Of a stretch of 64,000 bases of DNA, positions 39,039-48,966 are shown one piece after another. The translations under genes and the position numbers were made by a program. Below the pieces are notes generated by a model. It made no database searches. It had not been told where the DNA came from and saw nothing but the letters and a program-made list of their open reading frames with translations. Position 1 is the first letter of the stretch; every line of letters begins with the position of its first letter. The stretch comes from an uncultured Oscillospiraceae bacterium (GTDB taxonomy: Bacteria > Bacillota > Clostridia > Oscillospirales > Oscillospiraceae): the NCBI GenBank assembly GCA_947624985.1, contig CANQMO010000014.1, forward strand, positions 17,857-81,856. Direction: 5' to 3'.

Positions 39039-40313
39039 TCAAAGACCGCTAATGTACGCCTCCATCCGGGCCGCGCTGTCGTCCTTCATTTTCTCCGAGA
39101 CGTGGCCGTACACGTCCAAGGTGAAAGCTGCCGTAGCGTGGCCGAGGTTGCCTTGCACTGTCTTTACATCGTCCCCGTTCTGGAGGGACAGCACCGCGAA
39201 GGTGTGCCGGAGATCGTGTACCCGGCTATCAGGTGCGCCGATCTGGGCGGCCAGCTTCTTGTAATGATTGTAAAGCGTCTGCGGCTGGATATTCTGTCCC
39301 GTGGCCGTGGTAAAGACAAGGGCGGTTTTCTGTTCCGCGAGGTTCGACCAGCCTTCCCAAGATTCACCAGCCCGGAGCCGTTGCGCGATCTGTTCTGCTT
39401 TGCGGTGCTTTAACAGTCCCATGACAAAGGGAGCGGGCTTTAGTATCCGTGTCTTATCGTTTTTCAGCGGTGCGAAGGTTGCCCCACCATCGGCAAGCGG
39501 GCGTTTCTGTAGTTGCTTGCAGACCTTGACGGTCCCAGCCTTGAAGTCTATGCAATCCCATGTAAGGCCGGTTGCTTCAGCTTCCCGCAGGCCGGTGAAC
39601 AAGATCACTTTTAGAATGGTCCCGTATTCGTCGCCGTCTGCAACCCGGAGGAAGTCTTTTATCTGCGCGTCCGTCAGCGGGCGAATCTCCCGGCGCTGCA
39701 CTTTTGGGAGTGTTACATGGTCCGCCGGGTTCGTCCTGATATATCCGACATCAACGGCAACTGACAATGCTTTTGTCAATATGCCGTGAATGTTGCGAAC
39801 GCTCTTTGCGGACATGGGCGCTTGTTCGGTGACGGTCTTTCCATCCTTCTTAATGATATTGCCGTCGGCGTCTCTCTTGGGGACCGTGCGCCCGCTTTTC
39901 AAGAGAGTGTTATAAAACCCTTGTATCATGTGCGGGGAAAGCTGGGAGAGTTTCACGGCACCGAGAGCGGGCTTAATGTGCTCTTTCACCTGAGCTTTGT
40001 AGTGCTTGACCGTCAGATACTTCTTGTCCCCCATATAGTCAGCCGACCAAATGTCGAGCCACTTTGCAAAGGTCATTTTTGACGGCTCAAAATACTCCCC
40101 GGCGCTGATTTGCAAGTTTGCCTCTTGCAGTTTGGCAATCACTTCTTTTTGAGTCTTGCCTGTAAAAGACCGTTGTATCTGCTTTCCGGTGCCTGGGTCA
40201 TAACCGACAGTTGCCCGCCCTTCCCAATAGGTGTAAGGCTTTCCCCTCCGGGTGACTGTCTTTTTCCGTATGGTCCCGCCTCCCTGGGCGGCCCGTGTTG
40301 CTTTACGCGGCAT
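39039..40313 (-). CDS. int: Tyrosine integrase of element 2
   Basis: FTGLREAEATGLTWDCID, HDLRHTFAVLSLQNG, LGHATAAFTLDVYGH. Confidence 0.95.
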   Translation of the reverse strand: MPRKATRAAQGGGTIRKKTVTRRGKPYTYWEGRATVGYDPGTGKQIQRSFTGKTQKEVIAKLQEANLQISAGEYFEPSKMTFAKWLDIWSADYMGDKKYLTVKHYKAQVKEHIKPALGAVKLSQLSPHMIQGFYNTLLKSGRTVPKRDADGNIIKKDGKTVTEQAPMSAKSVRNIHGILTKALSVAVDVGYIRTNPADHVTLPKVQRREIRPLTDAQIKDFLRVADGDEYGTILKVILFTGLREAEATGLTWDCIDFKAGTVKVCKQLQKRPLADGGATFAPLKNDKTRILKPAPFVMGLLKHRKAEQIAQRLRAGESWEGWSNLAEQKTALVFTTATGQNIQPQTLYNHYKKLAAQIGAPDSRVHDLRHTFAVLSLQNGDDVKTVQGNLGHATAAFTLDVYGHVSEKMKDDSAARMEAYISGL

Positions 40314-40435
40314 GAAAATTCCTCCTTGTGTTTCGCCGCGCTTTCATGTAAAATAAGAGCGCGGTTCGGATTCTTTGGCGAGGGTCCAACTGCTTTTTGG
40401 CCGTCCTCGGTGTTCCAGCACCGGGGGCGGTTTTT

Positions 40436-41335
40436 TTATTTTTTCAAGCTATCTTCAATCCACTGTGTAAACCCGGCAAGGTCATTATTTGCCCTGCACT
40501 CCTGTTGCTTTGCCTTTGCCTCCTTCCTCCACTGTTTGTTTCGTTCTTGTATGTTCTTATATCCCTTTGCGCGGCTTGCCCGCTGCGACATGGTCTTATA
40601 TGCTTTTCGGTAAAGGTTCTGGAAAGGATCCTCTTTCTCCTTTGTGAGCATAGCCAAATCATAGCAGGTCCGCCCATCAGAGTATTTTTTCCGGCAATAC
40701 TTCTCGTTTGATTTTGATACCGGCATGAACGCCCGTCCACACACTTCACAGATATTAGGTTGCTGTCCCAACTCCTGCAGACGGAGAAGATGGTAGTATA
40801 AGATTGAGCTTGCATAGATCGATGAATACTCAATAATCAACTTCCCGCTGTCATCTGTAAGTATTCGTGCGTCTAGTGAAATCCCCGCTTTCGTGGTCGT
40901 CAATTCAACGCCATCTATATAGCTCTTGCACATCTGCGCCATTTTTTTCAATCTTGTCCTGAAGTATTTTCCTGGAGCCGCGCTTCCCCTGTGCCTTGCC
41001 TCAAAGCACAAAAGAACAATCGTCCAGGCAAACATAGTTTTCCCATACTTGATAGCCACGGAAAATAATTTTTCGCTGTCATGTTTTGGCGTTGAAAAAA
41101 ACGGCTCTATCTCACAACAGAGAGACACGAACTCCTGTTGTTTGTTTCTCTTGTCAAGTAATAGGTTTGCATAATCCGTGACGAGATCACCAACAGGATA
41201 AGAGCGTGGAACGCTGCGCCGGTCCCCCTCCCCTATAACATAGGTTATAGTGCCGCCTTTCTCCGTGAAGTGAACGGCATCTGGAGGCGGCGGGTAGATA
41301 GCCCGGATAAGGTTTTCAGTGTTAACAGTGTACAT
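40436..41335 (-). CDS. Zinc-finger-containing hypothetical protein (DUF6076-like)
   Basis: ICEVCGRAFMPVSKSNEKYCRKKYSDGRTCYDLAM. Confidence 0.6.
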   Translation of the reverse strand: MYTVNTENLIRAIYPPPPDAVHFTEKGGTITYVIGEGDRRSVPRSYPVGDLVTDYANLLLDKRNKQQEFVSLCCEIEPFFSTPKHDSEKLFSVAIKYGKTMFAWTIVLLCFEARHRGSAAPGKYFRTRLKKMAQMCKSYIDGVELTTTKAGISLDARILTDDSGKLIIEYSSIYASSILYYHLLRLQELGQQPNICEVCGRAFMPVSKSNEKYCRKKYSDGRTCYDLAMLTKEKEDPFQNLYRKAYKTMSQRASRAKGYKNIQERNKQWRKEAKAKQQECRANNDLAGFTQWIEDSLKK

Positions 41336-41410
41336 ATACCCATCTTGTAGACAGTTTAAAATCAGAAAAATAAAGCGTCGTCTTGTCTATGGTAGTTTGC
41401 CACAAATTAT

Positions 41411-41439
41411 TTACAATGTATCCAAGCGATGCTATAATC
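41411..41439 (+). promoter_or_regulatory. Promoter of the element 2 replication operon
   Basis: TTTACA-N17-TATAAT upstream of 41502. Confidence 0.6.
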
Positions 41440-41501
41440 ATCTTATGACGACAGTTTATCATAATTTACTTGCACTGTCAACACTTGAAAGGAGGGAAAA
41501 C

Positions 41502-41684
41502 GTGAAAACGAATCAGAAAGTGCGCGACGCCGCGAGGATTGCAGATGTCCCGCTCTACGCCATAGCACACAAAATCGGGATCAGCGAACCGACGTTCTCC
41601 AGGTGGATACGCTTCCAGCTTCCTCCGGAGAAAGAGAAACAAATCCTTGCAGCGATCAAGGAACTGGAGAAGGAGGCGGAATAA
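41502..41684 (+). CDS. Small HTH regulator
   Basis: VPLYAIAHKIGISEPTFSRWIRFQLPPEKEKQILAAI, GTG start with GGAGG RBS. Confidence 0.65.
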   Translation: MKTNQKVRDAARIADVPLYAIAHKIGISEPTFSRWIRFQLPPEKEKQILAAIKELEKEAE

Positions 41685-41869
41685 TGAAAAAGGAAGGATA
41701 TAGCCCGAAGGAGTTTGGGGAGGCGTGGGGCATTTCGCGTCCAACGGTTTACAAATTGCTCAATCAAGACGGCTTCCCCAAATGCAAAATAGGTCGCCGG
41801 ACAGTCATTCCTGCCGATGCTTCCCGGCGGTGGATGGAGCGTCAGGCGGGGGAGCGTGAGGCAGTTTGA
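41684..41869 (+). CDS. HTH_17/AlpA-excisionase-like protein
   Basis: YSPKEFGEAWGISRPTVYKLLNQDGFPKCKIGRRTVIPADASRRWME. Confidence 0.7.
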   Translation: MKKEGYSPKEFGEAWGISRPTVYKLLNQDGFPKCKIGRRTVIPADASRRWMERQAGEREAV

Positions 41870-43335
41870 ATGGAGAACAAAGCTACCGCCCGCCTGATTT
41901 CTCGGACGCCGGAAATGCAGAGGTTTTTTGCAGGCATCACCGCAACGACCTAATTTATACGGATTCTCTTGGGTGGTTATGGTGGACCGGGAAAGTGTGG
42001 GAGCGCGGAGACCACAAAGCTATGGACATGGCGCTGGAGATGTCCGCCGCTATGCTTTTCGAGGCAGAGACGGAGTTATTTTCGGCGATGGAGGATGAAG
42101 CGCGGGCAAAGGCAAACCGGGCAATAGACAAATCGAGCGCAAACGAGGCTGAGGCGAGACGCGCCGCCGATGTGACCGCAGCGGCAAAGGATTTTTTGAA
42201 ACACGCCAAAAGGACCCGGAACGCACTGAGCCTAAAAAATATGCTTGACCTGTCGAAACCCGCGCTTGTGGTCCCGCTTGAACAGCTAGACGCGAACCGG
42301 GACATTATGAACACCCCAGACGGCATTATAGAACTACCAACCGGGAAACTCCGTCCCCATGATCCCGCTGATTATTGCACCATGATTACAAATTTTGCCC
42401 CCGGCGATCAGGGCGAAGATGAATGGTATGAATTTCTTGATATGACAACTTGTGAAGATGGAAGCATGGAAGGGTATTTACAAGATGTGGCCGGCCTCGC
42501 TTCATTCGGGAAGGTTAAAGAAGAAAAAGTGATACTTGCACATGGCGAGGGCGAAAACGGCAAAAGCACGTTGTTTGGTGCGCTGGGCTATGCTATGGGG
42601 TCCTATTCTGGATCAATCGCCGTTAAGATACTCACCACAGACAAGAGCAACCAGGGCGCTTCCCTTGCCACTTTGCGCGGGAAACGGCTTGTTGTGACCG
42701 GCGAACTGGAAGAACATCAACGGCTTTCAGTGTCTATGCTGAAGCAGATAGCAAGCACAGACCCGCTTGTCATCGAAGAAAAATACCGTATGCCGGAAAC
42801 AATTACTCCATCACATACCATCGTTTTATACACGAACCATTTACCCCGCGTGGGGAGTACGGATCACGGCACATGGAGACGGCTTGTGGTGGTCCCCTTC
42901 AAAGCGAGTATCAAACCGCAACAAAAGATTTTGAACTATGCTGAAGTTCTGGCGCAGCGGTGCGGCCCGGCAATAATGAAGTGGATTATTCAAGGCGCGG
43001 TGAATGTAGCCCGCAACGGGTATAAAGTGCCCGTCCCGGAGTGCGTAGAGGAAGCAACAGAGCAATACAAGGAAAAAGAAGATTGGCTGAACAACTTTAT
43101 AGACGATATTTGCATTAAAGATCCAAATGCCACCGTTGGCGGGCAGGCTCTTTATAATGCCTATCAGGACTGGGCCAGAGAAACAGGCGACTACATACGC
43201 AGGAGGACCGATTTTAACAAGGCCCTGGAAAGCGCCGGTTTTTGGACCACCAAACCAAAAAACAAGGTAACGTGGCATGGATTGAAGATTGATCCCGCTG
43301 TGGAGTATGGGGAATATCGCTATGCTGTTGGGTAA
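41866..43335 (+). CDS. P4/D5-family phage/plasmid primase-helicase
   Basis: SF3 motifs AHGEGENGKSTLFGAL (Walker A), KRLVVTGELEE (Walker B), IVLYTNHLPRV (sensor 1). Confidence 0.92.
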   Translation: MNGEQSYRPPDFSDAGNAEVFCRHHRNDLIYTDSLGWLWWTGKVWERGDHKAMDMALEMSAAMLFEAETELFSAMEDEARAKANRAIDKSSANEAEARRAADVTAAAKDFLKHAKRTRNALSLKNMLDLSKPALVVPLEQLDANRDIMNTPDGIIELPTGKLRPHDPADYCTMITNFAPGDQGEDEWYEFLDMTTCEDGSMEGYLQDVAGLASFGKVKEEKVILAHGEGENGKSTLFGALGYAMGSYSGSIAVKILTTDKSNQGASLATLRGKRLVVTGELEEHQRLSVSMLKQIASTDPLVIEEKYRMPETITPSHTIVLYTNHLPRVGSTDHGTWRRLVVVPFKASIKPQQKILNYAEVLAQRCGPAIMKWIIQGAVNVARNGYKVPVPECVEEATEQYKEKEDWLNNFIDDICIKDPNATVGGQALYNAYQDWARETGDYIRRRTDFNKALESAGFWTTKPKNKVTWHGLKIDPAVEYGEYRYAVG

Positions 43336-43520
43336 TAGGTTAGCTTGTGTTAGGGTTAAAAACCAAACTTTTCTATATTGTAATTCTTTCAAATTATCCT
43401 TTAACAATGGGTTTTAATCCTAACCCACCCTAACCCGAAACGCCAAACCATTGCGGCTCTAGGCGTTGCGGGTTTAGGAAAAACCGGAGAAAACTTAAAA
43501 ACCTAACCCGTAAAGGGAAA
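43336..43520. other. Candidate replication origin of element 2
   Basis: CCTAACCC-type iterons in both orientations (43350, 43419, 43428, 43470, 43502) around an AT-rich core, next to primase-helicase. Confidence 0.5.
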
Positions 43521-43590
43521 CACTAAAAAGGTTTGGTCCCGCTCCAGGTGTTTATCACCGTGGCGGGAAAATAAAAAACCCTTTTTAGTG
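43521..43590. other. Large nested hairpin upstream of terS-like gene
   Basis: CACTAAAAAGG/CCTTTTTAGTG outer, TCCCGC/GCGGGA inner, GGTG-TTTAT-CACC apical. Confidence 0.6.
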
Positions 43591-43652
43591 TGTCGTGACA
43601 ACATGAGAGCGTCACCACAAGCACCATCTGACACGGGAAGGAGGTGAACGGC

Positions 43653-44243
43653 ATGGAGCGAAAGGCGAGAAGCGCGGTAGAAATGGCGTTAGAGATGAAG
43701 GACGAAAAAGAGGGTAACAAGCTGTACGATCAGTCGAAGAAGCAGAAAAATCAGCAGTACCCGGAAGCAGCCGCAGAGATCAGGACCGAGGCCATACAGA
43801 CCAGTATCAGCAACCAACTGGACATCCTGCAAAAGAGCTATGTGCGGGGCAGAGTTGATCTAAACGACACGGACGCGGTACACGCCCAGGCTATGGAGTA
43901 CATGAGGGCTTGCCAGTTGGCTGGGGTGTTTCCTACAATGCTTGGCTTTTCATCGGCCCTCGGTGTGTCGAGGCAATATCTGTATGCCTACATTCAGAGG
44001 AACCGGGAAGCACCTACCAGCGAATATCTGGACCGGTTGCGGAGCAGCTGGGCCGGGATCATCGCACAAGCCAGCTTGATAAAGGCGGCGGACAACGCAA
44101 CGTCAATTTTCCTTCTGAAAAATTCCGGCCAGGGCCTGACGGATAAAGTCGAGGTCGAGGCGGTAAAGAAGGAGCAACCACTTGGGGAAATGCTGACGCT
44201 GGAAGAAATCGCGTCTCGGTATCGGGATATGGTGGACGATTGA
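43653..44243 (+). CDS. Terminase small subunit-like protein
   Basis: HTH LGFSSALGVSRQYLYAYI and ATSIFLLKNSGQGLTDKVEVE typical of TerS C-terminal region. Confidence 0.65.
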   Translation: MERKARSAVEMALEMKDEKEGNKLYDQSKKQKNQQYPEAAAEIRTEAIQTSISNQLDILQKSYVRGRVDLNDTDAVHAQAMEYMRACQLAGVFPTMLGFSSALGVSRQYLYAYIQRNREAPTSEYLDRLRSSWAGIIAQASLIKAADNATSIFLLKNSGQGLTDKVEVEAVKKEQPLGEMLTLEEIASRYRDMVDD

Positions 44244-44286
44244 CCCGGCAAGGAACACCACGAGACGAGAGAGGGGGCGAGAGATT

Positions 44287-44463
44287 ATGACCGTTGACGA
44301 ACTGTGCGAAAAGATTTGGGACGGCAGTTTTACCAGTATGACGGAGCTCAACTATGAGTTGAACGAACTACGGCAAGAAGGATATACCGCCGGGTATTCC
44401 GACGGGTACACCAAGGCCGCCGACGATCTAAAGAATCTGGCGAAAGACATGGAGCCATTCTAA
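44287..44463 (+). CDS. Small protein, paralogue of 48967-49137
   Basis: MTVDELCEKIWDGSFTSMTELNYELNELRQEGYTAGYSDGYTKAADDLKNLAK. Confidence 0.6.
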   Translation: MTVDELCEKIWDGSFTSMTELNYELNELRQEGYTAGYSDGYTKAADDLKNLAKDMEPF

Positions 44464-44529
44464 CGGGGCCGGAAACAACTGAATAAAAAGCAGCGCAACA
44501 GCGGGTTGCGTTAGACATCCAGAGGGGTT

Positions 44530-44557
44530 AAGTGCCAAGTGCCTAGTGCCAAGTGCC
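44530..44557 (+). repeat. Tandem heptamer iterons
   Basis: AAGTGCC AAGTGCC TAGTGCC AAGTGCC. Confidence 0.85.
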
Positions 44558-44644
44558 GTTATCCGAGAGGGTAACACTCACTTTCACAGGCAAAGGTACT
44601 TGACCGTTTTTTGTATTTCAAGGAATAACAGGAGGTTATTAAAA

Positions 44645-44983
44645 ATGAAGATTTCCCTAAACAGTGTGGAATATCGCCTCCCGCCTCTAAATGCCGTGAC
44701 GTTGCGGAAGCTGAAGCAAATTTCCGGCGTCCCGATGGCACAGATGGACCCTTACACGCTTATGCAATCTCTTATTGCAGTTGCGGCGGGTGTATCTCTT
44801 GCGGAGGCTGGGGAACTGTGGACGAGGCACCGGGACCGATACGGCCCGGACGCAACGAACCAGCTTATTGGCGACATGGCCGGGGACCTGGCCGGACAAG
44901 TCAACAACAAAATGTTATGGCTTGCCCGCCGGAGTCCGACCGTCCGTAACAAATGGCTGCTTGCCTATCAAGAGGGGGCGTGA
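44645..44983 (+). CDS. Tail assembly chaperone-like protein of element 2
   Basis: MKISLNSVEYRLPPLNAVTLRKLKQISG..., directly upstream of tape measure. Confidence 0.55.
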   Translation: MKISLNSVEYRLPPLNAVTLRKLKQISGVPMAQMDPYTLMQSLIAVAAGVSLAEAGELWTRHRDRYGPDATNQLIGDMAGDLAGQVNNKMLWLARRSPTVRNKWLLAYQEGA

Positions 44984-44989
44984 TTCGCT

Positions 44990-47900
44990 ATGGCCGGTAG
45001 TGAGCCGATTGATAGAATTGAAATCGAGATCGAGGCGACAAGCACAACCGCAGAAACCCGATTAAACAATATCACAAAGGCCCTGGATGGCGTGAGGGAC
45101 AGCGCGGCGCGTGTTATCTCACCGTTCAAGGCAATCCGCGAGGCGTTGAACATCGGGAAGAAACAAAGCGGTATGCAGGCGATCAACAAGGCGATGGAGC
45201 AGACGAAGGGGCAGGCGGAGAGCTTGCATAAAACCCTTTCCCGCGCATCGTCTGGGCTGGACGCTACGAAGTTTTCAAAAGAGCTTGGAAAGATAGACAC
45301 CGAAATAAGCAAGACGGACCAAAAAATACAGAGTTTGAAGGACACCTTGAGTTATTTGAAAATGCCCGTGTCCGGCGCTTCTGCAACGGGCATACTTGGC
45401 GTTGCTGATGAGGTTGCCGAGGCCGAAGCGAAGCTAAAGGAGCTTGAAAAGGTCCGCTCTATGCTGACGGATCAGCGGGCGGCGCTTTGGTCCAGTATGG
45501 AGCAGCAAGGCGGAGCCGGGGCGACGCAGCAGGCGCAACAGGCAACGGACGCTCTTACAAAGGGGCTGAAAAATGCCGATGTGCAGGCACTTAAAACGTC
45601 CCGCTCTTTGTCGGAAATGCAAGACCGCTTGGCAGCCCTGGAGCGCGTAAAAGGGTTTATAAAAACCTCGGAATATCAGACGGCGGCAGGACAGATCAGA
45701 GACTATGCAAACGCCGTTGACGCAGCGACGGAGCGTGTAAACGCTTTGAAGTCCGCTCTTGCTGACGCCCAGGCCGGGAAACTTGGAATGTCCACGGAGG
45801 GGGTCTCCCAGCTTATCAAGGATTACCAGGGCGCGAGATCGGAGGCGCAATATCTCGGCACGGCTGCAAGCTATGCTCTAAAGGACGCGGAGCGGGCCGT
45901 AAAAGACACCACGGGAGAAGTCAGCCGATTGTCTGCGGCGTTCCAGAGCGTGAGAAGCAGCGCCATTTCCGGGTTAAAGGGCATTGGCTCCTATATCGCC
46001 ACGAACTTCACGCGGCCTTTCAAAAGTGCGATCAGTACGTTTGATAAGTGGAAATCGGCCATTGGCAGGCTTGCCCTTTACCGGGTGATTCGGACCGCTA
46101 TCAAGGCTATTACGGACGGTCTAAAAGAAGGAACACAAAACTTGTATTACTTCTCGCAGCTTGCCGGGTCACAGTTTGCGGCGACAATGGACAGTCTGGC
46201 GTCTAGTTCCCTATACTTGAAAAACTCCATTGGAGCGATGGCCGCGCCGCTTATCCAGGCAGTCGCGCCGGCAATCAACTTTGTGATTGATAAATTTGTT
46301 TCTTTGCTGAATGTAATTAACGCTGTTTTTGCAGCATTGGGAGGCAAAACGACATTTGCAAAGGCAGTCAAAAACGGTGCGAAGTTCGGGGACGATCTGG
46401 CCGGGTCCCTTGGCGGGGCCGCTGACTCCGCAAAGGAGATCAAGCGTTATCTTATCGGCATTGATGAATTGAACGTCATACCGGACATGAACACCGGCGG
46501 CGGTGGAGGCGGAGGGGGCGGCGGCCTTTCTACGGATTACGGCTCCATGTTTGAAACCGTCGAAATCCCGTCCACAATTACGGACCTTGCCAAGAGAATC
46601 AAAGACGCGATAGCCGCCGGGGACTGGTACGGCGTAGGCGCTATCCTCGCAGACAAACTGAACAGCGTCGTTGCAAACCTTGATACAAAAGGCTGGGGGC
46701 TGAAGTTAGGCGACAAGATCACGCATGGCTTGCAAGCTGCATACGGCTTTTTATCAAATTTCAGTTTTTCCGGTCTAGCCTCCAAAATTGCGGAATTTGT
46801 AAACGGCGCGTTTGAAAATCTGGACTTCTCCACGGCGGGCCGGGTGTTTGTGCGAAATCTGACGATCATCCCGGATATGTTGATAGGCTTCTTTTCTACG
46901 CTGGATTTTGGCTTGGTTGCCCGGAGTTTGAGCAATTTTCTCACGGGAGCATTTGACGAGGCTACGACCTGGCTTGGAAGTTATGACTGGGGCACACTGG
47001 GCGTGACGGCCTGGCAGAAAATCAAAGCCGCAGTTACAAATATTGATTATGCCGGTATTGCCTCCACGCTGTTTACATTCCTTGGGACGGCGATCCGGTC
47101 AGCGGCGAAATTCCTTGGCGGCTTTTTTGGCAACATCACCAGCGACATCAAGCGGTGGTGGGACACTAGCATAAAGGGCACGTCCTGGAAAGAAACAGCA
47201 AGCAACCTATTGGCCGCTATTGGCCGGGGCTTTGTAAACACCGGTGAATGGGTCATAGAAAACATCGTTGACCCGCTTTGTAATGCGCTTCTCGGCGAGG
47301 ACACATGGGCCGACCTGAAGGAATCCGGGAAAAATCTTGTAGAAGGGCTATGGAGCGGGATAAAAAGCACCCTTTCCGATGTGGGCGGCTGGCTGAAAGA
47401 ACACCTTGTTGACCCGATTGTAAATGGTGTGAAGTCCCTGTTTGGTATTGCCTCGCCGTCTACCGTGTTTGCAGAGATTGGCGGCTATCTTGTGGAAGGG
47501 CTTTACAACGGCATTTCCAGCGCGTGGGAAACGATTACTGGGTTTTTCTCCGATACCCTTGGCAAACTTGGCGGGCTTGTCTCTGACGGCTGGGAGGCTA
47601 TCAAGGTTAGCACAGAAACCGCGTGGGACACTGTTTCCGGCTGGCTGGGCGATACCTGGGAGAGCATAAAGGGCACGGCCTCCAAGACCTGGGAAAATAT
47701 CAGTTCCGGAGTCGGATCTGCTTGGGACAAAATCACCGGAGATACGTCTACAAAAACAGGGTCGGTTAAAAGCGATGTAAGTTCCGCATTCAACAGCGTC
47801 AAGAGCAGCATTTCCACTACGCTCCAGAGCGCAAAGTCAACCGCTTCAAGTTCTTGGGACAATATCAAAACAACAGTTTCAAGAGCAAACAGCAGCGTGA

Positions 47901-48577
47901 GTTCTGCCGTTTCGTCAGCGTGGAGCAGAATCAGTTCAAGTCTTTCTGGATCGCTTGGTGGCGTTCAGTCGTCTGTATCCAGCACATTCAGTTCCATCGT
48001 GAGCAGCGCGTGGTCTTGGGGAAGCGATTTGGCTGCGAACATTGCAAACGGAATATCGTATGGAGTTCAGTGGGTGAAAAACGCGGCGAGCAACGTTGCA
48101 GGATGGATACGGTCCTATCTTCACTTCTCTGTGCCTGACATCGGTCCGTTGAAAGATTTTGACACCTACATGCCAGACATGATGAAGCAGATGGCGGCGG
48201 GAATATCCGGGAACAGAGGGCTAGTGCTTACGGCTGTGTCCGATCTTACGTCTGATATGGCGAAGCGATTTGGATTTACAGCAGAGCCGGAAGTCGTTGG
48301 AAGGGACCTGTCGGGAGAACTTTCCTACTCGGTAAAACGAGCAGACATCGCAAGTCAGCGTTCGGAAAGCATGAGGCGGGATGACATTGCCGAAGTCATG
48401 CAGACGAACAATGAGGACCTGATAAGCGTAATTTTCGGGGCCGCGCAACAGATCATAACGGCCATCAACGAGAAGGACACGGCGGCGTATATTGACGGTC
48501 GAAAGGTGAGCAACGAGACGACGGCCAGCCAGAATCGCCTAAACATCATGTTCGGAAAAAGTCTGCAAAATGCGTAA
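44990..48577 (+). CDS. Tail tape measure protein of element 2
   Basis: 1195 aa; RNALYRVIRTAIKAITDGLKEG-type region, GIDELN motif, Trp-periodic repeats, HFSVPDIGPLKDFDTYMPDMM C-terminus. Confidence 0.92.
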   Translation: MAGSEPIDRIEIEIEATSTTAETRLNNITKALDGVRDSAARVISPFKAIREALNIGKKQSGMQAINKAMEQTKGQAESLHKTLSRASSGLDATKFSKELGKIDTEISKTDQKIQSLKDTLSYLKMPVSGASATGILGVADEVAEAEAKLKELEKVRSMLTDQRAALWSSMEQQGGAGATQQAQQATDALTKGLKNADVQALKTSRSLSEMQDRLAALERVKGFIKTSEYQTAAGQIRDYANAVDAATERVNALKSALADAQAGKLGMSTEGVSQLIKDYQGARSEAQYLGTAASYALKDAERAVKDTTGEVSRLSAAFQSVRSSAISGLKGIGSYIATNFTRPFKSAISTFDKWKSAIGRLALYRVIRTAIKAITDGLKEGTQNLYYFSQLAGSQFAATMDSLASSSLYLKNSIGAMAAPLIQAVAPAINFVIDKFVSLLNVINAVFAALGGKTTFAKAVKNGAKFGDDLAGSLGGAADSAKEIKRYLIGIDELNVIPDMNTGGGGGGGGGGLSTDYGSMFETVEIPSTITDLAKRIKDAIAAGDWYGVGAILADKLNSVVANLDTKGWGLKLGDKITHGLQAAYGFLSNFSFSGLASKIAEFVNGAFENLDFSTAGRVFVRNLTIIPDMLIGFFSTLDFGLVARSLSNFLTGAFDEATTWLGSYDWGTLGVTAWQKIKAAVTNIDYAGIASTLFTFLGTAIRSAAKFLGGFFGNITSDIKRWWDTSIKGTSWKETASNLLAAIGRGFVNTGEWVIENIVDPLCNALLGEDTWADLKESGKNLVEGLWSGIKSTLSDVGGWLKEHLVDPIVNGVKSLFGIASPSTVFAEIGGYLVEGLYNGISSAWETITGFFSDTLGKLGGLVSDGWEAIKVSTETAWDTVSGWLGDTWESIKGTASKTWENISSGVGSAWDKITGDTSTKTGSVKSDVSSAFNSVKSSISTTLQSAKSTASSSWDNIKTTVSRANSSVSSAVSSAWSRISSSLSGSLGGVQSSVSSTFSSIVSSAWSWGSDLAANIANGISYGVQWVKNAASNVAGWIRSYLHFSVPDIGPLKDFDTYMPDMMKQMAAGISGNRGLVLTAVSDLTSDMAKRFGFTAEPEVVGRDLSGELSYSVKRADIASQRSESMRRDDIAEVMQTNNEDLISVIFGAAQQIITAINEKDTAAYIDGRKVSNETTASQNRLNIMFGKSLQNA

Positions 48578-48592
48578 GGGGGGGGTAACACA

Positions 48593-48814
48593 TTGACGAG
48601 CGGTGACGTTGCGAGGGCATTAGGCATTTGCCCGCAAACAGTTTACAGACACTTGCACAGTGGACGCCTAGGTGCAGAATGGACCGGCTCAAGATGGAAT
48701 ATCCGTCCGGCTGACGCCTACTATTGGGCGCAGGATATTTGGGACGAAGGCCGATGTAATATGCGCCCGCCTTCATCCATCGAGCATTACTGCGAGTGGT
48801 TCAACGTCAGTTGA
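48593..48814 (+). CDS. Small HTH_17-type DNA-binding protein
   Basis: LTSGDVARALGICPQTVYRHLHSGRLGAEWTGSRWNIRPADAYYW. Confidence 0.7.
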   Translation: MTSGDVARALGICPQTVYRHLHSGRLGAEWTGSRWNIRPADAYYWAQDIWDEGRCNMRPPSSIEHYCEWFNVS

Positions 48815-48966
48815 CACAGAAACCGGCGCTTTCCTGCCCGTCCCGCTCCTGCAAAGCGTCAGACGGGCCAGGATTGCGCCGAGGTGCCAAGGCGAGTAAA
48901 CATACCACCTAGAAAAAGAACACGCAGAGCGAGAAATAAATACAATACGAAAGGGGGGGATAGAGT

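Noticed and set aside
43419-43509. Telomere-like CCCTAACCC repeats suggesting a linear plasmid end
   Set aside because: Internal, dispersed in both orientations beside a primase-helicase; origin iterons are more plausible.
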